Program-made: the position numbers and the translations under genes
Notes under the pieces: model-generated
Databases searched by the model: none
What the model was told of the DNA's origin: nothing
The model's input: the letters and a program-made list of their open reading frames with translations, nothing else
Source of the DNA: Penicillium oxalicum
Lineage: Eukaryota; Ascomycota; Eurotiomycetes; Eurotiales; Aspergillaceae
Direction of reading: 5' to 3'
Length of the DNA: 64,000 nucleotides
Assembly: GCF_001723175.1 (NCBI RefSeq)
Contig: NC_064654.1
Location: 868,001-932,000, forward strand
Part shown: one piece after another, positions 1 through 11,008 of the stretch
Layout of the letters: every line of letters starts with the position of its first letter
Numbering within the stretch: position 1 is the first letter of the stretch

Positions 1-139
1 CCATCCAGGGCATCCATTTCTCATATTGATCATTGTATGTCTCCTTGGCCCACTCGGTGTAGGTTTGTCTCTGCTCCTCGGGCTTTTTGTTGCCGGCGAG
101 AGGGTTGAAGTTGTTGCTTGAGGAGGATGAGGAACTCAT
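1..139 (-). CDS. Hypothetical protein, N-terminal fragment
   Basis: The reading frame begins at an ATG on the minus strand (137-139) and runs off the left edge of the window, so only the first 46 residues are visible. They begin with a run of seven serines after Met, then an Asn/Pro stretch, a Lys-Pro-Glu-Glu-Gln segment and a tail rich in Trp, Tyr and Glu (YTEWAKETYNDQYEKWMPW). Upstream sequence has the usual CT-rich look of a fungal promoter in its own orientation. The composition suggests a small soluble protein, but I do not recognise a family and assign no function. The start choice rests on the only in-frame ATG before upstream stops. Confidence 0.55.
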   Translation of the reverse strand, partial: MSSSSSSSNNFNPLAGNKKPEEQRQTYTEWAKETYNDQYEKWMPWM

Positions 140-1407
140 TTTGGAAGAAGAAGGACGATCAACCAGGGTAGATGGTAGAGAAAATTTGATAATGAAAATG
201 ATCTTCAGGTAGACTGAGTGTATGTCAAGTTGAGAAGTTCTGGAGGTTGTTTTTTTTTTTTAATTCATAGATCTACTCAAGCGTGGCTCAGGTGGCCGTG
301 TGCATCATTTCATATATATATATATACAGTGCCATGTTGACCAGCGAGGCTTAGATGACGTCGGTGGCATGATGACGAGTCATTGCGCTGGTCGAGGACG
401 TTGGCATTCCAATTAAGTGTGTGCGGACTATCATGACATCGGTGCGGCCAGGATGTGCAGAGCAGTTAATATCGACCAAAGTTTATCGCTGGGACTGATT
501 GGGTGACGATTGACTGGGAGTGTGGCTGTTGAGGGGAGAGACTGGGTGGTGAGTGGATGCAGGCCGGATGGCTGTGGAGTTTGTGTCGCGTCCATGTGCG
601 TCGAGTAGAGGTGTGGTTGCCTGAGGCAATAGACTTATTCAAGTGATGCCTGTGGTGGTGGCGGTGATGATGAAGCTGATACTGAGTGCAGAGGCACACT
701 GCACCGGCCGATGATGCTCATGGCGACATGATGGACTGATATATGTAGCCTGTTGAGTAAGGTCGTTTGGTGATTGGGATTCAGGATACAATATGCGCCG
801 CAGAGATCCTCCCCATACCCCCCCCCCGACTTTCTCACTGTGCAGCGGGTGAGCACCCGCTAGCGCCTCGTAAGATCCAAACAGTAGAAAGGGAACAGGA
901 CATGTTTTCCTCTCTAGTATCAATATCACAGTCTATCATGGACAGCTTCAAATGTCTGGTACAAGGTATCCTATGTGTTGTTTTAGGTGATGATGAGATG
1001 CAGTCATGCATGCGTAACGAATCCATTCAACCACAAGTCGAGTCCGGACTGCGTGTTAGAGACCCGCTGGACTTCCGCCAAGGGGCCGGTCTTATCGTCG
1101 ACGGGTGATGACTGGGCTTATCAGTAAGATCAATGGGGAGGTACCTCCCACGCCATCCGACTATGGGAGAGTACTTGACGATGACTCGTGAGCATCCACG
1201 GCTGAGCTCCGACGCCGGATCCCAATGGGGACTAGCGGCCCACCCGAGTCGTTCCGATAAAATTTTCAGGCACATGTTTCCCTTCGTTCCTGGGGAGATC
1301 TCGTGTTTCTTGTACGTCAATTGTCTCTGGGTCCTTTTTTTTTTTGGCTGTTCGCTTCTCTTCCTACCTCTCCATCCCTCATCCTTCACCCGAAAATAAA
1401 CAGCACA
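140..1407. other. Intergenic, no gene recognised
   Basis: This stretch holds the promoter of the leftward gene at 1-139 and of the rightward ggc1. Visible features are a T-run near 250, a TA dinucleotide run near 313-325, and a T-run with CT-rich leader just before the ggc1 start. Open frames of 60-130 codons exist on both strands but none has splice signals, conserved motifs or a convincing start. Confidence 0.5.
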
Positions 1408-2869
1408 ATGTCTCCTGCTATTGCTCAAGCCGGTGCTGGCGCCGCCTCCAAGGACGCCAAGAAGGAGTCTGCCACCGCTCGTCTGCTTGGTTCTGGTAAG
1501 ATCAACACACGTTCATTCCCGTCAGAGCGCACGCGCGAGAAACGGGGGGAGAAGGAGGGAAGAAAAGATGCAGAATGGCGACAGGTTGAAACAGAGAGAT
1601 ATTCTGTGCACGGTTGCTAATTGCATTGAATTTCCTCAGGCTGTGCTGGTATCGCCGAGCTGATGGTCTTCCATCCCGTATGACTCAATTGATCTCCAAA
1701 AAACACATATCATCGCATCACCTAACCCCTTTACAGGTTGATACCACGGCGAAACGTTTGATGAGCAACCAGACCCGAGTACGTATTCGGTGTGAACAGG
1801 ACGGGGAAGATCGTTGTTTGCGCATGGAATGGGGCGGCTGACTTGAATTGATGCCCAGATCTCCTCCGCGTCCGAGTTCAACAAGGTCGTCTTCCGGGAG
1901 TACGCCGATGCTGCCGTTGGCCGCAAGTTCACTTCCCTGTTCCCCGGTCTGGGATACGCCGCTGGATACAAGGTAAAAAAATCCCCCCACAATGGCGCGA
2001 CGGGTTCTCATGGTGATCCAGGTCACTAATTTGGTGTCTGTCGGTGTAATAGGTCCTTCAGCGTATCTACAAGTATGGTGGTCAGCCCTTCGCCCGTGAC
2101 TACCTGGCTCAGCACCACGGTGCCGCCTTTGATAACGCATTCGGAAAGGGCAATGGCAAGGCTATCATGCACGCGACTGCTGGCAGGTGAGTCATAGATC
2201 TCTCCAGAGGAGGGACAACCCAATGAGGAACGCACGCTGTTGGAAGCTGGCACTAACCATGAGTGCTAGTTTGATCGGTATCGGAGAAATTGTCCTTCTG
2301 CCCCTGGATGTCCTGAAGATCAAGCGTCAGACCAACCCCGAGGCCTTCCGCGGCCGTGGTCTGTTCAAGATCATTTCCGATGAGGGTATGGGTCTTTACC
2401 GTGGTGCCGGTTGGACCGCCGCCCGTAACGCCCCCGGATCCTTTGCTGTAAGCTCTTTTTCCATGCCTGTCACCATCCGATTGACCTGTTGCACGCGCTA
2501 ATCCTGAATCTTTTTTTTTTGCCTTGACGCTAGCTCTTCGGTGGTTCTGCCTTCGCCAAGGAGTACATCTACAGCCTCAAGGATTACAACAAGGCCAGCT
2601 GGTCCCAGAACTTTGTTGCCTCCGTCTGCGGTGCTAGCGCCTCGTTGGTCGTCTCCGCTCCTCTCGACGTGATCAAGACCCGCATCCAAAACCGCAACTT
2701 CGAGAACCCCGAGTCCGGCTTCCGGATTGTCTCCAACATGATGAAGAATGAGGGCTTCCCGTCCTTCTTCAAGGGTCTGACCCCCAAGCTTCTGATGACT
2801 GGTCCCAAGCTGGTGTTCAGCTTCTGGCTCGCCCAGACTCTGATCCCAGCCTTTGGCCAGGTTGTATAA
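1408..2869 (+). CDS. ggc1: Mitochondrial GTP/GDP carrier (Ggc1/Yhm1)
   Basis: Inner-membrane antiporter of the mitochondrial carrier family that, in yeast, exchanges matrix GDP for cytosolic GTP and affects iron homeostasis. Seven exons join in frame: 1408-1495, 1640-1677, 1737-1778, 1859-1972, 2053-2186, 2270-2447 and 2534-2869, giving 309 residues; every intron is GT-AG (59-144 bp). The three carrier repeats show their signatures: HPVDTTAKR near residue 41, LPLDVLKIKR near 149 and APLDVIKTRIQ near 240. Long blocks match what I know of yeast Ggc1, including FPGLGYAA-YKVLQR, SLIGIGEIVLLPLDVLK, GWTAARNAPGSFALFGG and the C-terminal FKGLTPKLL-TGPKLVFSF. The ATG has an ACA-ATG context after a CT-rich leader and length fits the family (about 300). 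Confidence in identity is high; single intron borders were chosen by phase. Confidence 0.95.
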
Positions 2870-3899
2870 AAGCGCTGAAGTCGGTTTTTTGCTTTTTGTG
2901 TGTGAACACAGAAACCGGGAAAAAAAGAAACACGAAAACAGTGAACCATTTTAATATCAATAGATTGGGGGTCAAGATGGGTGACACACTCTTCACCTCT
3001 CCCTCTCAGCAGCCGCGGCGTTCATCTTCGGAAAATACTCTCCCCCTTCCTCCCCCTTTTTTCAGTTTCGTGGCATCACTTCTCCGATCATACTTCATTA
3101 TTTTCATCTCCCTCTTCTTCCGGCGTCTTCGTTTCTGGTGTGGTCTCTCATGATATTCATGACCTATCCTTTTCCTTGGACTGCTTGTGTATCTTTTTTT
3201 TGGCCCGCCCCCTTTTTCCCATTAGATCTTGTTTATTTTATCGAGTGATGATGTCTTGTGAGAAATGAAGAAAGCGACGAATATTGTTTTTTCTGCATGA
3301 TCATGGTACCATTTCCAATCCTGATTTGAAATTGGTCATTCTCGAGAGGTACCAACCCTCATCCTCCAAGTAAACAATCCAAATTCACCTCCATTCCCCA
3401 GTCGTCGCAACTCATTTCCTCCGCACTGCAAAAACCCCCCGGTTCCGCATCCGTATGCGCGTCGCATCACGTGATTATGCGGCTCTCTCCGCCATCGCCA
3501 TCGACTCTCCCAGAAGGACCCGGCTGATCTGAGTGGTTTGTCCAGTCACGCAATTGACACAATGGCCGTCTATCTCTTGTCCAGGTACGAGATGCTCTGA
3601 ATCCGTCTCTGTCTCTAGCTCCCCTCCATCTGCGTCAATATTGACGTATTCACATCATGAAACACCCTCTCTTCACTTTCCTCTATCGCAAACACTCCCT
3701 CCCCCCTCCCAGCTCCTAAGCTCCCAGCTTTCTACCTTTTCCCTTTCCCACCGACCTGCACATACACCAGTCCAACCCCTTATACACTTCCACCTATACA
3801 CATCCAACGACCTCTAACTTCCATCCCCATCCCCATCTATCCCAGAATCTAACGCGCAGACCACCTCACAGAGTCGGCGACCCCATCTTCGCCCTAACC
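2870..3899. other. Intergenic, CT-rich leader
   Basis: Downstream of ggc1 the sequence is T/C-rich (about 2990-3240). From about 3600 to 3890 it becomes a pyrimidine-rich tract of the kind that precedes highly transcribed fungal genes, ending at the good-context ATG at 3900. No conserved coding region is visible on either strand. Confidence 0.45.
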
Positions 3900-4049
3900 A
3901 TGGGCATCGCCGCTGCATTCTCACGCATCCGCCGCGATCAAATCGAGAAAACCCCCGACAAGGCCTCGGAGATTGGATACGGCACCGTAGTGCAATTGGG
4001 TCAGCGGCGCTTGCAGCGCTGGTGGAATGGGGATTTTCAAGATCTGTGA
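3900..4049 (+). CDS. Small hypothetical ORF, possibly frameshifted
   Basis: A 49-codon frame starts at ATG 3900 in a strong ACC-ATG-G context right after a long CT-rich leader, and stops at TGA 4047-4049. The product is basic (RIRRD, GQRRLQRWW) with no family I recognise. From about 3989 a second plus-strand frame (+2) is open to about 4190 and encodes a hydrophobic, membrane-like stretch containing AALAALVEWGF and GGVVGTVVMFIII. A one-base shift near 3985-3990 would join the basic N-terminus to this hydrophobic part, so the gene may encode a small single-pass membrane protein that is broken here, or the two frames may be unrelated. No intron of reasonable size bridges them. Confidence 0.3.
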   Translation: MGIAAAFSRIRRDQIEKTPDKASEIGYGTVVQLGQRRLQRWWNGDFQDL

Positions 4050-5323
4050 CGGGGTTTTTTGAGCTGGAGATTGGTGGTGTCGTTGGTACTGTGGTTATGT
4101 TTATCATCATCACTAGGACGACTTTCTGTGCTTCTTTTCCAAGGAGGGAAGTGGGCAAGTCAGGAGGGGACCCTGGATACGAGTGATGAAAAAGGAAGAA
4201 AAGGAGGCAGGAAGAGCATAATATATTCTTTTTTTTTTTTTGACAAAGGTCCCTTGCCACATGGCGTTTGGTGGAAAATTGGGACTTTTGAAACCCTTTT
4301 GATGATTGACCATGTTGATGGTACTTCTACTGGACTGGGCATAGGTAGGTAGTAGAGAGTAGACGGCGGGGGAGTCACGTAGAGTACTCGATCTCTGATA
4401 GATCAGAAGGTGTACACACCTAAGGAAAGTAAGGTTACCTACTCCCGATATACCGATGTCGACCTCCAATTGTTCAATTGGTCCACCTGACCTAACCTAC
4501 TTAGGTTAAGATTCACTCATATCTCCAAAGGGTGTATTCAGAATTCGAACATCTGTCGAGTAAGATCGATTTTGTACCGGGGTACCTGACTAATTGACGT
4601 TCCCAAGAGGAATACAACTGGGGAATGGACATTCTGGAGAAGGATATAGTGCGGATGCCCAGCTTCCCACTCTTTGTGTATTTAACACATGGCTATATAT
4701 TGGAGGTCAAGTTATAAATAGTGGATTTGCCAAGGGAGTGAGCGGATAGATGGATTGATGAGTACTGTGTCTCTAATGTACTTGGAAGGAGTTTCGAGCT
4801 GCTCGAGAATCGAGATAGGGACCAGGGCTAAGGTATTCCAGACGCTGGCGATGTGGTTGGAAAAGGTCTAGCTATGTCTACTACCATGAATGACAGGTAG
4901 AGCTTGATGCGCACTGGGTAGCGGTCTGTGTGGTGGATACTACCCTTGCACGTTGTACCGGTTTACTTTATTTATAGAAGAGGAGACCAAAGGTTGAATT
5001 AAAATATTTTTGATTGTCACTGGGATGAAAATTTTTAAATCACCAGTGGGGAGATAACCTTGTATCTATGCAATCAGGAATCACAAAAAAAAGTGAGAAC
5101 AAAGCGAAAAGGGGTAAAAATGAAAACTCGAATATCCCATAAGTCGTAAAACAAGGCATGAAAAATAAAAAAGATTAATCACAAGCCCAATTAGCCAAAT
5201 TTCCCAGAGTCAACGAAGAATTCCATGACAAGGGAAAGAAAAAATTCTCATGTGTTGTCAAAGGGTCAAAAGGGCAATAAGAAGTGCTTCGATGCATCAG
5301 AAAACCATTTCAGGGCGAGACGT
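4050..5323. other. Intergenic; 3' side of hsp70
   Basis: Contains a T-run near 4230, AT-rich sequence around 4980-5200 that is probably the hsp70 3' UTR and polyadenylation region, and short open frames without coding character. I see no RNA gene or mobile element. Confidence 0.4.
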
Positions 5324-6338
5324 TTAGTCAAGCTCCTCGGGCTTCTCCTCAACATCGTCAGCGGGGCGGGGAGCAGCACCGCCGGGGGCGCCACCGGGAG
5401 CGGCACCACCATAGGCAGCGGAGATGATGGGGTTGGCAACACCCTCAAGCTCCTTCTGCTGGGACTCGTACTCGTCCTTCTCGGCGGTCTGGTTGTTGTC
5501 GAGCCAAGAGATGACCTCGTTGATCTTGTCCTCAACCTTCTTCTTGTCATCCTCGGAGATCTGGAGCTTGCCCTCAGAGAGAGTGTTCTTGAGGGAATAG
5601 GCGTAGGACTCGAGACCGTTCTTAGCCTGGATACGGCCAGCCTCAGCCTCGTCCTCGGCCTTGTACTTCTCAGCCTCGGACAGCATGCGCTCAATCTCCT
5701 CCTTGGACAGACGGCCCTTGTCGTTGGTGATGGTAATCTTGTTGGTCTTACCAGTGCCCTTCTCGACGGCGGAGACGTTCATGATTCCGTTGGCATCAAG
5801 ATCGAAAACGACCTCGATCTGGGGAACACCACGGGGGGCGGGGGGAATGCCGGTAAGCTCGAACTTGCCGAGCAGGTTGTTGTCCTTGGTGCGGGCACGC
5901 TCACCCTCGAACACCTGGATCAGGACACCGGGCTGGTTGTCAGAGTAGGTGGAGAAGGTCTCGGACTTCTTGGTGGGGATGGTGGTGTTGCGCTTGATCA
6001 GAGGAGTCATGACACCACCAGCGGTCTCGATACCGAGAGACAGGGGAGCAACGTCGAGCAGGAGGATCTCGTTAGTGGACTTGGAGGAAGTGTCACCAGA
6101 CAGGATAGCGGCCTGGACGGCAGCACCGTAGGCAACAGCCTCATCGGGGTTGATGGACTTGTTGGCATCCTTGTTGAAGAAATCGGAGACGAGCTTCTGG
6201 ATCTTGGGAATACGGGTGGAACCACCGACGAGGACAATCTCGTGGACAGAGGCCTTGTCGATCTTGGCGTCACGGAGGACACGCTCGACGGGCTCCATGG
6301 TGGAGCGGAAGAGGTCCTGGCAGAGCTCCTCGAAACGG

Positions 6339-6370
<32 letters not shown>

Positions 6371-7231
6371 CTCGAAGAGAGAGTCGATCTCGATGGAGGT
6401 CTGGGCAGCGGAAGAGAGGGTACGCTTGGCACGCTCGCAAGCAGTGCGGAGACGGCGGAGGGCACGAGCGTTGGTGGTCAGGTCCTTCTTGTGCTTACGC
6501 TTGAACTCGTTGACGAAGTGGTTGACGAGACGGTTGTCAAAGTCCTCACCACCCAGGTGAGTGTCACCGGCAGTGGACTTGACCTCGAAGATACCCTCCT
6601 CGATGGTCAGGAGGGACACATCGAAGGTACCACCACCAAGATCGAAGATGAGGACGTTGCGCTCACCCTCAACCTTCTTGTCAAGACCGTAGGCAATAGC
6701 GGCGGCAGTGGGCTCGTTGATGATACGGAGGACGTTAAGACCGGCAATGAGACCGGCGTCCTTGGTAGCCTGACGCTGGGAGTCGTTGAAGTAGGCGGGG
6801 ACAGTGATGACAGCGTTGTTGACGGTGCCACCGAGGTAGGCCTCAGCGGTCTCACGCATCTTGACGAGGATCATGGCAGAGATCTCCTCGGGGGTGAACT
6901 GCTTGCTCTCACCCTTGAACTCGACCTCGATGATGGGCTTGGTGGCCTTCTCAACGACCTTGAAGGGCCAGTGCTTCATATCGGCCTGAACCTCAGCATC
7001 CTCAAAACGACGACCAATAAGACGCTTGGCATCGAAGACGGTGTTGTGAGGGTTCATGGCAACCTGGTTCTTGGCGGCATCACCGATGAGACGCTCGGTG
7101 TCGGTGAAGGCAACGAAAGAGGGAGTAGTACGGTTACCCTGGTCGTTGGCAATGATCTCAATGCGGTCATCACGGAACACACCCACACAGGAGTAGGTGG
7201 TACCCAAGTCAATACCGACGGCGGGGGCCAT
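5324..7231 (-). CDS. hsp70: Cytosolic Hsp70 chaperone (Ssa-type)
   Basis: ATP-dependent chaperone that folds nascent and stress-damaged proteins in cytosol and nucleus with J-proteins and nucleotide-exchange factors. One uninterrupted 635-codon frame with no intron. The three Hsp70 signatures are present: IDLGTTYS at residues 7-14, [12 protein letters not shown] near 197 and [11 protein letters not shown] near 336. The nucleotide-binding domain is followed by the substrate-binding domain and a Gly/Ala/Pro-rich tail ending in EELD, the TPR-cochaperone anchor that marks the cytosolic form, as opposed to HDEL in the ER or a mitochondrial presequence. Codon use is strongly biased (C-ending codons), as expected for a very highly expressed gene, and this also produces a long meaningless antisense frame. 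An HSE array and TATA element lie upstream at 7443-7491. Confidence 0.97.
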
Positions 7232-7442
7232 GATGAATGTGTGTGTTTATGTAGAGGAGAGGAAAAAAGGAGGGAGAACTTTTGTGTGGTCGTGAAAACA
7301 AGAAAACTCGTAAAGGATCTCTCTCTCTGTGTAGATGTAGTAGAGGAGAAAGTGTTGTGGAGGTAGAAGGAGGATTAAAAACTTGATTGAAATCTGGGAG
7401 GAAGAAGAAAGACTGGTCAGAGTCTGGGTAGCGAAATCCTTC

Positions 7443-7448
7443 TATATA
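7443..7448 (-). promoter_or_regulatory. TATA box of hsp70
   Basis: TATATA lies about 210 bp upstream of the hsp70 ATG and just downstream (in transcription direction) of the heat-shock-element array. The spacing leaves room for the CT-rich 5' leader typical of the gene. Confidence 0.55.
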
Positions 7449-7466
7449 CTGAGCGGTGTATTGCTC

Positions 7467-7491
7467 AGAAGCTTCTAGCAGGGGAGCTTCC
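7467..7491 (-). promoter_or_regulatory. Heat shock element array
   Basis: Five contiguous 5-bp modules read AGAAG-CTTCT-AGCAG-GGGAG-CTTCC. Modules one, two and five match the inverted nGAAn/nTTCn pattern bound by trimeric HSF; modules three and four are degenerate (GCA and GGA for GAA). The core AGAAGCTTCT is a perfect palindrome. Its position about 20 bp above the TATA box of hsp70 supports a functional HSF site. Confidence 0.65.
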
Positions 7492-10400
7492 ACGAGCATC
7501 CATCCGGTTCCATGGCCTTCTTTGCCCCAGCAACTGACACATTGAGTCTTTCAGGAGACTCCCCGGCCCTTCCAGAGGGATCTAGTGGATACCTTTGATT
7601 GCAAGAAGCTACGAGATGGTTTGAGATCCTACGCAAAGCGGCTCAATTGCTGTCGGAGAGCTCAACTTTCTATTCAGATGGTTTGATGTTCGAAGGAAAT
7701 ATTTTTTTGGCGGGGCAGGAGATGATGTAATCGATGGTGGGATGAATGATGGGAAGACTTTTGCCCTCCCAAAGAAGACTTTGCCAGCGAATGACAATAC
7801 CGTATGCCACGGTAAATAACAGGCTATTCTTACGATCTGAATGCAGTTGGGCAGTTCCACATCGGCAGACAGGGCCGCAGAATGGTGTATTGTGACGGTA
7901 CAGCTTCTTTCCGGCGTCATAATGATTGCATGGACTTTGTCTCTCCTTCTCTGTGTTTTTCGATCAGCCGATCGCCAGACCTCCCAAGGGTCATAATGCG
8001 CCCCCAGCGTTATGCGCACAATCCATTTCCAAACAATCCCACGTGCAACGCTCACGTGTGTTGCAGCCTTGATCAGTGGGCAATCAACTTTGGTTTTTTT
8101 TCTTCCTCTTTTTTTTTGGCCCCGGCGCTCAGGCCACCCACGGCTGACATAGACCTACTTTAGGCATAAGCTTACTCTTCGGTACGGACTCCGCGTTCAC
8201 CTGTTCTCTGATGTCGCTGAAAAGACATCACAGAGAACCCACACCGCCACCATTCATACTTTCTTTCCAATCTTCAAGGATCGGTGGATACTCTACGTGC
8301 TCCAAATCAACAATCATGGCCTGTCCCGTCTCGCACTGACCAGATTTGTCCGGTCACTGGTCCAGATACTCTGCTGCGCACGAATGCAACAGCCCCAGAA
8401 CCTTTCTGAGCGGACGTCGAAGCCATTCCAATGCAATTGTAGGGACCCCCGCTATGAGCAAGGTCTTGGAGTGGATCTCCAATCACCTCGGAAATGATGA
8501 TGATAGAGGGTGCTGTTGAACGTCCCCTTGGCCCCAAAAGGTGGGTATCATGGATCCTGAAGGGCGTTGCAATCTCTCATAGGCCTTCTTCTCCTATTCA
8601 AATTCATCGTGCCAACCATGTTTGATCATTCTGATAATCCCAACGGCCGGAAGTCCCTAAAGTTCTTGGCATGTGGCCAAGTGTAGGCGATACACATGGG
8701 GGCCGGGGATCTAGCTTTGGGATTGTTTTCGCATAGAGAGGGATCGTATTGAGGTAGTCCACCTTTCAACCTGTGAGAGATAGATAATACAAAATCAGAA
8801 AACCGGTGCATTAATGCGTACCTGAGGTTGTCACTCCTTCATGTTGCGGTTCAGGGCAAAAGATGCTTCAAGGTTGCTGAAGAATCAAAATCAGAAAAAG
8901 GTATGCCATCTGATTTTCCAGGTATTGTGCCATTGACAGGGCTACCTACAACATACTCCTTCGATGGTACCCACTCGGAAGATGGATTGCACGGAACAAC
9001 CCTGATTCTTACAGTACCCACAAAGAGCTCGAGTTTTGAAGATCTCTACTACACTGAATGCGTACTTTGAATTGCCACACCAGGGGATCTCCAGTGGCGA
9101 GGCAACTCGGCTTAGTAGAAGTTGAGCCGAAAGACCGTGGAGTGGATGCCGCGCAGAACTTTCGAGCAGTGTACCATCGCGAGCCAGGAGCGTTTCTCCG
9201 AGGCCGAGTACTTGCTGAAGTTATCGTGGCCAAGATTACTACCGAGCTTTTTTTAATGATGATAGGCCCACCTGTCCTCTTACAAAGAGCTGATTGTTTC
9301 AGAAGATTTTGATTGATCGGCTGATGGGCAGTATCAGCATCTCCTGATCCTCGGAAAAGTCCAGGCATTGGGTGGGAGGTATCTCTGTATCATTTTGCTT
9401 ACGTTGTTCTGCTCGCTAGGGAAGATATATCCACAACGGCTCGGGACAGGAGCAAAGATCATGGCTGCGCTCCACGTGGGAAAATCCAGGGGAAAGATGA
9501 GAGGCAAAACGTGGCCGACGGAAGAGTACCATGAAAATGGAAGTGAGCCACTGAATCATCAAATCTGTAAGAATGTCCAGACGGCACTGTGTAACTAATT
9601 TAGACCCAATCTTATCACTATATTCATACCCCGAAAGTTATGTTGCTGGGATCCCTGGTCAACGAGATGGTCCAGAGAGTATCCAGTGGACAGTGTCCAC
9701 TGTCCTGGAACACTGTAGAGGATAGGAAGCTAGAATTTACATAGCTTACTCCCACTTGAGCTGTCTTACCCCCTCCTAGGTAGGTCCGCGTGAGACTAGA
9801 AAGTACCCAAGTCCGAATCCATCCAAAGCCCTATCGATCATTGAAGGCCCGAATCGGCTAGCCAAGAAGATGTGGAGCACGCTGCGCCCTCGTCTCTTGT
9901 TGAAAATGCAATACGAATTCGATACGGTTTATCGACATCAGTACATGACGATGTTGCAGGCGTCCATATGTAGTGATGGTTCTTGATGGCCCGCCGCGCT
10001 TGACAGAAATCCGGCTCCTGTTGTTGAGCGGAGCCCGGTGGAGAAAGTCCAAAAAAGACGAGGAACACGAAAGATCTGAAAGTCAAATATAGAACAAAAA
10101 AGAAAAAAACAAACCACCTGAACCGAGAAATCACAGCATTGATGCAGTGACGGCAAACTTCCGAAAGCCTCTCCTGCGAGTCCTCCCTTTGCAGGAACTG
10201 TGCGATAGGATTGTTACGACCCTTCCGGAGTTCTGACTCGTGACCTTCGCCCGCAGAGGTCCATGAGTGGCCTCACCCAATCGAACAACCCCACACTGGA
10301 CATATCGATGCGACACAAACTAGGATCCGACTTGCCTCTTCTTTCCAGATGGAAATGTGACAAATCAAACCCGCCAGTGACACACTAAAACTCAAGCATC

Positions 10401-11008
10401 CTGGATCACACACCTCAAAGATCGGACTGAGTTCCCTCGTTCAGGCAGTGGAGACGTCCACTGCCGGCGGCACTAACCGTCCCTGGGCGCACCGGACTGA
10501 TAACGCCATCGGCGCCCATTCTGACTGGCTCACAAACTCTAATCCTTTCAGTGCCATCTAAGCTCTTCAAGCTTTTGGATCGGTGGTTGCTTGGTATCTC
10601 ATCATGCCCGCCGGAGACGCCTCTTCGGGCCGAGTACTTCCTCCAATCCAACTGGAATGGAACCGTGGATGCAGCCGTTCGATTGGTTCCATCGAGATTT
10701 CCGAAGTCTCGACACGGCCTTCGGGCATTCTTCGCTCTTACTCACGATGGCGACGTGAAAATGGATTCGCACATCATACTTCTGGCCATGCAGGGCAGCG
10801 CAGGGGAATTTGAAGGAGGGGGAATTTTTTCGATCATTGATAAATGAGAAAAAAAGATCTGACCCGCCCTTCTTCTTTCTTTCATATTCCCTCTGTGATC
10901 TCCCATTCCATCCGTGTCGGTCCTATCGTCGTGTAACATCCAGTGGCCGGTGAAACAGCGATCTGGAGACTCGCAGTAGTCTGGGATCCCGCAACTATCG
11001 TCCGAAAA
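7492..11008. other. Long intergenic region without recognised gene
   Basis: About 3.5 kb between the hsp70 promoter and the OPT transporter. Open frames up to about 150 codons occur on both strands but lack start context, splice pairs or known motifs. A perfect short inverted repeat lies at 9688-9705 (8-bp arms, 2-base loop). CACGTG cores occur near 8040 and 8054. The last few hundred bases must hold the OPT promoter; a CT-rich leader runs through 10860-10900. Confidence 0.4.

Noticed and set aside
5225..7366. A 713-codon plus-strand frame overlapping all of hsp70
   Set aside because: Antisense shadow. Strong codon bias of hsp70 removes stops on the opposite strand; the antisense protein is a low-complexity Leu/Gly/Asp chain with no family.
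9688..9705. 8-bp-arm inverted repeat
   Set aside because: Too short to call a terminator, element end or RNA gene; noted only as local structure.
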